Positions 57,337 through 64,000 of a stretch of DNA of 64,000 nucleotides are shown here, one piece after another; position 1 is the stretch's first letter, and each line of letters opens with the position of its first letter. The stretch is from Cerioporus squamosus (Eukaryota; Basidiomycota; Agaricomycetes; Polyporales; Polyporaceae): positions 682,001-746,000 of the forward strand of contig JABYQS010000002.1 in the NCBI GenBank assembly GCA_022592435.1, read 5' to 3'. The position numbers and the translations under genes are program-made. The notes under the pieces are model-generated. The model made no database searches. It saw only the letters and a list, made by a program, of their open reading frames with translations, and had not been told where the DNA came from.

Positions 57337-59921
57337 ATGTCACGGTCATCCTCGCGGGACGTCAACGTCCCCCTCCTGCGTGCCGACTCCGCAGCGCGCT
57401 CCCGCTCGCGTCCCGGGTCCCGCCCTCGCAGTTCGCGGCACTCGACCGCGAGCTCGATCCAATACTCGCATGACCCGGAGGACTTCATCAACCCTGGCGC
57501 GGCGACGATCAGCGAAGAAGACAACGAGCTTCTGCAAGAGCTCGTCCACCCGCACCACCTCGCCGAGGAGACCCTTATCGAGGATGTCGACGATGCGGCG
57601 GAGGGAGAGGAGGAGGAGTTCGACGAGGAGTGGAGGTCGAAGCTGCCCTGGTGGAGGCGGCCTTCGCCGTGGTGGTGCGTACTATGCCGTCCATCTCCTC
57701 GCTGTGCCTCTACTAAGTACCGTGCCTCCACAACAGGTTCCTCGCGTATGTGCCCTTCGCGGCCATTGCGCTGTCTATCACTGCAGCAGCCAAGATCGAG
57801 CTGTTCACGTACTTGGTCTGCCATGCTCAGAAGCCCGAGTACAATCACGACCAAGGAGGCGGCATGGGCGACATGTTATCCGCCGTCGGAGAGCATGTCA
57901 TATCCGCTATCGCAGGTGTGTTCTGTTCCACCGAGCGACGTTGCGACGTTTCTGAAGCTCGCATTAGAACCAGACCAGAGAGTCTGCCAGCAGGATCCCG
58001 TCGTGCAGGCCGCAGTTGCGAAGCTGACGGTAATCATGACCACAACAATGGGCATCCTCGCATGTATGACGACCGCCTGGTGGGGTTCGGTACGTTTCTG
58101 GCACCTCGACTACCATTGAAGCTACTGGTTCTAACTTTCTCCCACCTCCCCCTCAATCAGCTCTCGGACCGGTATGGTCGCACGAAGGTTCTGAGTTGTG
58201 CGGTTATCGGAGTGTTGATAATGGACATGAACTTCCTCTGCGTCTTCTGGTTCTACAACTACATTCCTGGCGGTTACTGGTTCCTCGTCTCCGGTCCAGT
58301 GCTGGAAGGTTTGCTCGGCGGTGAGTCCACGACCCAAATTCAATAGTGAACGTGAAGCACTGACGAGCCGCCAGGCCAAGCGCTGATCAGCGCAACAATT
58401 CATGCCTACATAGCTGACTGCACACCACCCGCACTCCGGTAAGCCAGTGCCATCGCAGGATTTGTTGTTTTTGCTCATGTATGCATACATCAGCTCGGGC
58501 ATCTTCTCGCTGCACCTAGGTCTCCTGTTCACGGGGATGGGTATCGGACCAACGCTTGGAGGTCTCATCATCCGTTTCACCGGGGAGTTCATCTACGTCT
58601 TCTACATCTCCGCCGCGATCCATTGCGTGTATGCGCTCCTCGTGTGGTTCATCATCCCGGAGTCCCTCTCCCGCACGGAAATGATCCGTGCACGGCAGCG
58701 TCACAAGGAGGCGGATGATGAGTACCGTTCCGCCAATGCTCATGGCGGTTTCCTGGTCTTTCTCAAGAGAGTCTTCGCCTTCCTTACCCCACTGAGCCTG
58801 TTCTTGCCCATTGATCTCAACGGCGGGAATCCAGCAAAGGGGAAGAGGAGGGACTGGAGTCTATTATTCCTCGTGGCCGCATTTGGACTCACGGTGTCCC
58901 TGCTGGTACGTCCAAATTTAGGGTCGAAGGAACATCCCCTCACTGATCTTGTAGGGATTGTACTTGTATATCATACAATATTTGAGTGGTGTGTATGGAT
59001 GGAACACGGAACAAGTAAGCGATGCCTTGTACAGTGCATCACACGACTCACATTGTTTCCTCAGGTTGGTTACTGGTTCAGCTCGCTCGGCGTCGCGCGA
59101 GCTGTGTTTTTGACCCTTATACTTCCTTGTAAGCTCACTGTTGTTAAACCATACGTTGGCAACTTCCTTACGCAAACCACTTGTAGCGGTTATTGCATGG
59201 GCAAAAAACAATAGATCGCGCCCGATTCAACTCCCCACGGAAGGCGACCAGGAGCCCCTCGACAGTCCCTACTCGGCCCCGTATCGCCCGTTCGCCTTCT
59301 GTGGGTCCCAACGCCCCGCACTCGCCCAAGTTCGACCTCGTGCTGGCCCGAGTCTCGCTTGGTATTGAGGTCGTGGTATATGCGCTTATGATATGCAGCA
59401 CGAGCGGCCTCATGTTCGCTGCTATAACCGCCCTCGGCGCGCTGGGCATGGGGTTCAGCCCCGCGGTGCAGTCCATCGCGCTCACGCTGTATAATCGGCG
59501 GGGTGGCAAGGACACGGGCAAGCTGTTCGGCGCCATGAGCGTCGTGAATGCGCTGAGGTACGTGCTCGGTTCTGTCTGTCTTCGCGCGCACGACTGGCAC
59601 TGATGCCGGTGACTTGCGTTCAGTGCGCAGGTCTTTGGGCCGTTTGTCTATGGGTTGACCTACGCACGCACCGTCGGGACGTTCCCAAAGATGATCTTCG
59701 TCATGGCGTGCTGCTCCGTGACTATCGCGTTCACCCTCATGTTGTTTGTGCGCATCCCCACTGAGGAGGACGCCTCCGGCCTTGCCCAAGATATCGAGGA
59801 GCAACCCGGCACTGGCGACTCGGGTCCTCGCATCGAGCGCGAGGATACCCTCGTCGATCCGCCTGAGCCCCTCATCATCGTGGATGACGAGGATAGGGGG
59901 CGGAAGGTCATTAAGCCGTGA
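57337..59921 (+). CDS. Major facilitator superfamily transporter, copy 2, with acidic N-terminal extension
   Basis: Paralogue of the upstream MFS gene. Exons: 57337-57674, 57737-57915, 57968-58089, 58161-58320, 58375-58438, 58494-58905, 58955-59014, 59065-59128, 59187-59557, 59624-59921. A Ser/Arg-rich start (SRSRPGSRPRSSRHS) and a very acidic stretch (IEDVDDAAEGEEEEFDEEW) give an N-terminal tail of about 110 residues absent from copy 1. Then come TM1 FLAYVPFAAIALSI, motif A WWGSLSDRYGRTKVL, GPTLGGLIIRFTGEFIYVFY and VWFIIPESLSRTEM. The late segment VQSIALTLYNRRGGKDTG matches copy 1. The exon sum exceeds a multiple of three by one; an extra T at 59291-59292 separates PYRP from SPSVGPNAPHS. The intron at 57916-57967 resolves another apparent shift. 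Confidence 0.88.
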
Positions 59922-60224
59922 TATGTTCAAGCGTCCCAGCTCACTATGAGTGACTCTCTTTCTCCGTCCTACTGTCTCTTATTGTCTCGGTTCACACACA
60001 TACCTACCATATTGTATGGTCCGACCTCTCGTTGCTCTAACCTCTCGGGTATCTCTAGTCCGTACCAGTACCTGTACTTGTAGATTGAGCATATGCACCC
60101 ATACTATACATCTACGCATGCATGTAGTACATTGGCAATATATTACGGAATACAAGGGCAGAAGATGGTTCCGAGCGTCCGTCCACGAAACAGATGAGCG
60201 TAGCGTCCAATGTACATATCCGTA
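59922..60224. other. Convergent 3' intergenic region
   Basis: 303 bp of AT-rich 3' flanks between copy 2 of the MFS gene and the 5-phosphatase. Confidence 0.5.
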
Positions 60225-61763
60225 TCAAGGCAACAATACTTCGTGGTCTGCCGACCTTACTGTCCACCAACGGTACGCACCGAGGCTGAGGAACAGGTTC
60301 CCAAGACCGAAGATAGCGGAACCTGCGCCAAGCATCGTGAGCAGCCACCAGGTGTAGCCGATGAGGCGGTCCAGCGTGCGGCCGGTGTACTTCTTGACGT
60401 TCGTCCAAGGATCAAGGGTGGGATGGTATCCTTCTGGCAGTCGGAGAACAGGTACGAAAGTAGTAGTGCGCGCAGGCGGCGGGAGTAGTAATACAGAAAC
60501 AATAGGTTTCTGGTAGTAGAAAGATGTCCGTCAGTTCAGTATGTGACAGGTACGCAGGTGCAGTCGAATGGGTCACGTACGTGGTCAGAAGTGGTGTATG
60601 ATGGTATAGCGGTGTACAACACGTTGGTGATGTGGGAATCTTGCGGGGTATCTGGAGAATCGGTATGTGTGGCATACATGATGCGGTCCGTCCATGCTGG
60701 CATCCGCTTCAGGCTGTGAAAGTAGCCAAGTGAGCTTGACTGGATCGCAGACACATACATAAGGGACTTACTCGTATTTGTCTACCTCCCCCAACTTGTA
60801 CTTGTAGCTGCACTTGAACCGCCAGAAGTCGCCTTCGTGGAAGGGCTGGAAGATGGTGCCCTTCACGTCGCGTTCAATGACAAGCTGGTCGTATTCCTTG
60901 AGTGCGGATCGGCCCTCTTCAGTCGACAAGCTCTGTACGAGGGTGGACAGCTGCTCGGGTGCCGCGAGTGTATGTGTGGGAGGCAAGGAAAGGCGGAAGT
61001 TTAGATCGCCGAAGAAGAACAGGTGGGAAGTAGAGAACATGGTAGTAGCAGCCTTGGACTCTGAGCCGGGCAGTGGGGGGAAGAGCAGACTTCGGACAAT
61101 GTGATGGTAGTCTTGTATGCGGCAAGCATTCTTGTGGGCGTGTGCAGTGAGGTGTGCGCACACGAACCTAATGGCCACGGGCAGTCAGCGAACGTCCGTG
61201 TCAGCTTATATATTGCGAAGACGTACGTGTAGACCTCCCCAACCCCGCCATCCTCATCTGGCACGCGGAAGCGTACGCCGACAGCGCCTTTATTCCCCAT
61301 GTACGCAGGCCCGCATCCCGTCCACTGCGTCTGCACGTCGCATGCCCTGCGCCCAATCCCGTCGTCGCGTCCATATACCAAGAGTGCGACACCAACGTTG
61401 ACAACCTTGGCAATCAGCGTGTAGCGTTCCTTGTTCGGGGCGTGCTCCTCGATCTGAGAGAGGATGAGCGCATTCCGGCTCTCAATAACATGCTGCGACA
61501 ATCCAGCCACTATCCGGGCCGCCACATTCAGCATCCATGCCCGAGCTCCGGAGGGAACACTCACAGCCAAGATGTAGAGGGAGTAGCTCCTGGAAGCCAA
61601 CGGCAACGATGTCGGGTGCACGCGGGTCGCGCGAGAGGAACGTAGAAACCTGGAGAGTGGGCGCAAGCCAGTCCACGAGGTCCTGGGGAAGCCCGCGCTC
61701 GGCCTGGAGGTTTGTGTTGTACGAGGCGATCTGGACAAGGGGGCGCGCGTTGTCTACGGTCAT
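60225..61763 (-). CDS. Inositol polyphosphate 5-phosphatase, Inp54-like, with C-terminal membrane anchor
   Basis: Hydrolyses the 5-phosphate of PI(4,5)P2; yeast Inp54 is tail-anchored in the ER. Five exons (61763-61565, 61509-61227, 61167-60772, 60713-60581, 60509-60225) give 1296 nt and 431 residues, intact. Catalytic signatures are in order: APDIVAVGFQELLPLH, GPAYMGNKGAVGVRF, TFVCAHLTAHAHKNACR, FFFGDLNFRLSLP, GTIFQPFHEGDFWRFKCSYK, KRMPAWTDRIMY and TTSDHKPIVSVLL. A hydrophobic stretch near the end, LIGYTWWLLTMLGAGSAIFG then LGNLFLSLGAYRWW, fits a tail anchor, with 11 residues after it. Pairs functionally with the Sac-domain phosphatase at 14,085. Confidence 0.94.
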
Positions 61764-62093
61764 TCTGAGACGTGGAGGTATTAAGAGGGGGTTCAGGACA
61801 TAGATACAGGTACAAGTTACTTCGCTGAGAGCAGCGGCGCCGCTGCCGTCATAACAGGCGGCTTCGCGTGCACGAGGGCGCTGCCAGCCGCACAAGAGCC
61901 CCAATAAGGCAGGTGACGTTATCGACTAACCACCATGTCCTAGTGAGTAAGTGCACCTTCATCCAACAGGTCATCGTTCTCGCGCGCTGCGTGCGCAGGT
62001 TGTAAGTAAATTGCGAGTTCTAAGTCCCAAATGTACATGTGCTAACACAAGTCCGCGGTCGAGGCCTGCTGTAGGTACAGTAACTAAGAGCAG
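61764..62093. other. Intergenic: 5-phosphatase promoter and 3' flank of the Ser/Thr-rich secreted gene
   Basis: 330 bp between same-strand genes; no features beyond expected flanks. Confidence 0.5.
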
Positions 62094-63544
62094 CTGCAGG
62101 TCGATACGTCGGGGGTCTGTCCGAAGGGGCACGTTCCATCTGACCGAGTCATTAGTACCAGCATTCAACGATCGCTTGAAAACAACTCACCTGCCCGAAG
62201 GCGTACAGCCCAAGGTTCACGCTCCCATAGATCCCAGGGTTGACTCCATCGAGCTGCGCGTTGACAATTGATTGCAGCTCAGCGTTGCGCGGAGCACGCT
62301 GGCAGTACGGCGTAGCAGGCACAACACCATTGATGTTGATCGTGTTGCGGGGATGCTGGCGGTAAGCGATCGCGTTCGCGATGAGTGCATCAGCGTTCGT
62401 GACCCCTGGGGACTTGGCAAAGTCGATCATGGCGTCGGCGTTGTCCTGTTGTGCGCACGGATCCGCGTCACCGAGTAGGGCGTTGATGCCGTCGACACCT
62501 GCGAGGGTGACGCAAGGCTCGTTCGTGAAGATGTCGCCACCACTGACGAGCTGCATGCCGACCGTCAGTGCCTACCGATTGACAAATACCCGCGGAAGGA
62601 CGTACACAAAGGTCCTGCCACGACTGAGCAACGGCGGGGAGGTCCGTTTGTGCGATGCGCCTGTTGAGAGTGCTACTGGTAGTGCCGTCGGTCGGACTTG
62701 CGGCAGCGGCCGAACTCGAAACATCCGTCGCGCTTGGGGTTGCAGTCACGTTCACCGCTGCACTGGAGCTAACAGACACACTAGGAAGCGACGAGCTGGT
62801 GGAAGTGATGTTGAGGGAATCCGTAGCAGACGGGTCTGCGGCAACCGAATCTGTCGCAGAAGCGTCCGTTGCTGACGAGACCGTGGATGACGGATCTGCC
62901 GCCGACGTATCGCTCGCAGAAGGCGCGGCGGAGGTCAAGGATGGGGTGGAGGTGACAATGCCAGAGGCTAGCGCCAAGCATGCCGGAGGGATGTTCGTCG
63001 GGATATCGAACGAAACCCCCGTGCTCGTAGGCCCAGCGGCTTCTGTGGATGCAGTCGAACCTGCACCTACGGAGTCGGTGGCGGTTGATGACGCTGAGTC
63101 GGTCCCGGACGCGTCATCGGTCGAAGTTGGGAGAGCAGACGTGTCTGTTACAGATCCATCGGTCGAGGTGTCTGTGGTAGTGGGAGAGGATGACTCCGTC
63201 GCCGAGGCGGCACTGGCAGATGAATCGGTGGCCGTAGGAGAGGTTATGGCGGACGAGTCGGTGGGATTGGCGGAGTCTGTGGCAATGACAGAGGTTGCAA
63301 GGTCTGTGGAAGACGCGGCGGAGTCCGTGGAGGAAGAAACATTCGTTGCGTTCCCAGATGGTAGGATGGAAGACACGATGAGGGTCTGACTGGAGACAGC
63401 AGCGGACGAAGTGCTGATAGACGAGTTACTGTGGGTCAAGTTAGCTCAGGAACGGGCACCCCGTGGAGGGACATACCTAGGAAGGGGAAGGCCATGAACA
63501 GAGAATACGACGGCCAGTACGGCGTAGAGAGCGGTAACACGCAT
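62094..63544 (-). CDS. Secreted Ser/Thr-rich (mucin-like) protein with the C-terminal domain shared with the 46,980 gene
   Basis: Exons: 63544-63477, 63428-62606, 62550-62191 (or 62187), 62149-62094. A signal peptide (MRVTALYAVLAVVFSVHG) is followed by about 260 residues of Ser/Thr/Ala/Asp-rich sequence built on ATDS/STDS-type repeats, probably heavily O-glycosylated, with a short ordered insert (FDIPTNIPPACLALASG). A dibasic site, LNRR, then precedes IAQTDLPAVAQSWQDLC, SGGDIFTNEPCVTLAGVDGI, DPCAQQDNADAMIDFAKS and CPFGQTPDVSTCSCS. This C-terminal domain is clearly homologous to that of the other secreted gene. The last intron is ambiguous: the strong donor GTGAGT at 62190 leaves the frame one base short, while a weak donor (GTTGTT) four bases on keeps it open, giving 436 residues. 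Confidence 0.88.
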
Positions 63545-63655
63545 TTTGGCAAGTGTGATTAATGTGAAGCGAGGACGAAGAATAGGATAAAATCTAGTAC
63601 AAATGAAGAAATGCAGAGTGAGCGAAGAGAGGAGAGCACCTGGCTCGATGATTGG

Positions 63656-63689
63656 AGGTGACCCTGCTCGAGCAGGTTTTATATCACCT
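63656..63689 (-). promoter_or_regulatory. Core promoter of the Ser/Thr-rich gene: TATA box with nested inverted repeats
   Basis: On the minus strand a TATAAAA (63683-63677) lies about 133 bp before the ATG at 63544. Directly next to it is a perfect 14-bp palindrome, CCTGCTCGAGCAGG (63663-63676). A wider inverted repeat, AGGTGA at 63656-63661 and TCACCT at 63684-63689, brackets both. Confidence 0.55.
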
Positions 63690-64000
63690 GGGCTACCTCG
63701 CATAGCGCCTCTGTGACCGATGGACAAGCACGAGACGGCCAGCGTTGCACTGGTTGTCATCGACGTTGTGTCCAACACATGAGAGAGTGCTGGCAGAGAC
63801 GGAGACACTCACAGCTTCGATGCCAACGCTGGTGCCCCAAGTCCGTCGAAGTGGCATATCGTCGAGGACCCCTGATGCTGTTCACCATACTCGGATCGCC
63901 GCTGATAGCTTGCCAGACTTACCTTGACCGCTGAATGTCAGTGTTGTACAAGGATGTACGGTGCCGCGTCTTCTCCGACATACGCGGACTCACCGAGCCG
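63690..64000. other. Upstream region at the right window edge
   Basis: About 310 bp upstream of the Ser/Thr-rich gene. I see no coding sequence reaching in from the edge. Confidence 0.4.

Noticed and set aside
57916..57967. Apparent second frame break in MFS copy 2
   Set aside because: A 52-nt GTGTGT...TAG intron fits phase 1 and restores the frame.

Overview
This window is nuclear DNA from a filamentous basidiomycete, most likely a wood-decaying agaricomycete. Nearly every gene is interrupted by short introns of about 45-80 nt with GT..AG ends. Exons are GC-rich, genes are densely packed on both strands, and the set includes a secreted cytochrome-b562/CBM1 protein of the white-rot cellobiose-dehydrogenase type. 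I see no rRNA, tRNA, transposon or CRISPR. I annotate 27 protein genes; all exon models were spliced by eye and checked by codon phase.

Left third (1-24,530): a partial zinc-motif/LIM-type protein, a Zn2Cys6 transcription factor, the palmitoyltransferase ERF2, a Sac-domain phosphoinositide phosphatase with about 20 exons, proteasome beta-5 (PRE2) and a SAM methyltransferase, all on the minus strand, then UBC9 (+) convergent with SNU13 (-). A 4.3-kb stretch (1,212-5,496) holds nothing I recognise.

Middle (24,531-45,689): the AA8-CBM1 cytochrome, a conserved unknown, mitoribosomal mS38, a Ser/Pro-rich zinc-motif protein, an F-box/LRR-like gene, GPI10, URI1, PNO1, an F-box protein and UTP21. 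SNU13, PNO1 and UTP21 all act in small-subunit pre-rRNA processing.

Right third (45,690-64,000): a secreted protein with two CBM19-like modules, SRP receptor beta, SAR1, GPI14, GMF, two tandem paralogous MFS transporters, an INP54-like tail-anchored inositol 5-phosphatase, and a Ser/Thr-rich secreted protein whose C-terminal domain is shared with the CBM19-like protein 14 kb away. Several genes serve the ER and secretory pathway (SRP102, SAR1, GPI10, GPI14, ERF2, INP54-like).

The main caveat is that about eight genes, mostly conserved housekeeping ones, carry isolated single-base frame breaks, often in short homopolymers, while their neighbours are intact. The pattern looks more like residual assembly indels than pseudogenes. 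The most interesting biology is the modular, dibasic-site-punctuated secreted family (46,980-48,506 and 62,094-63,544).
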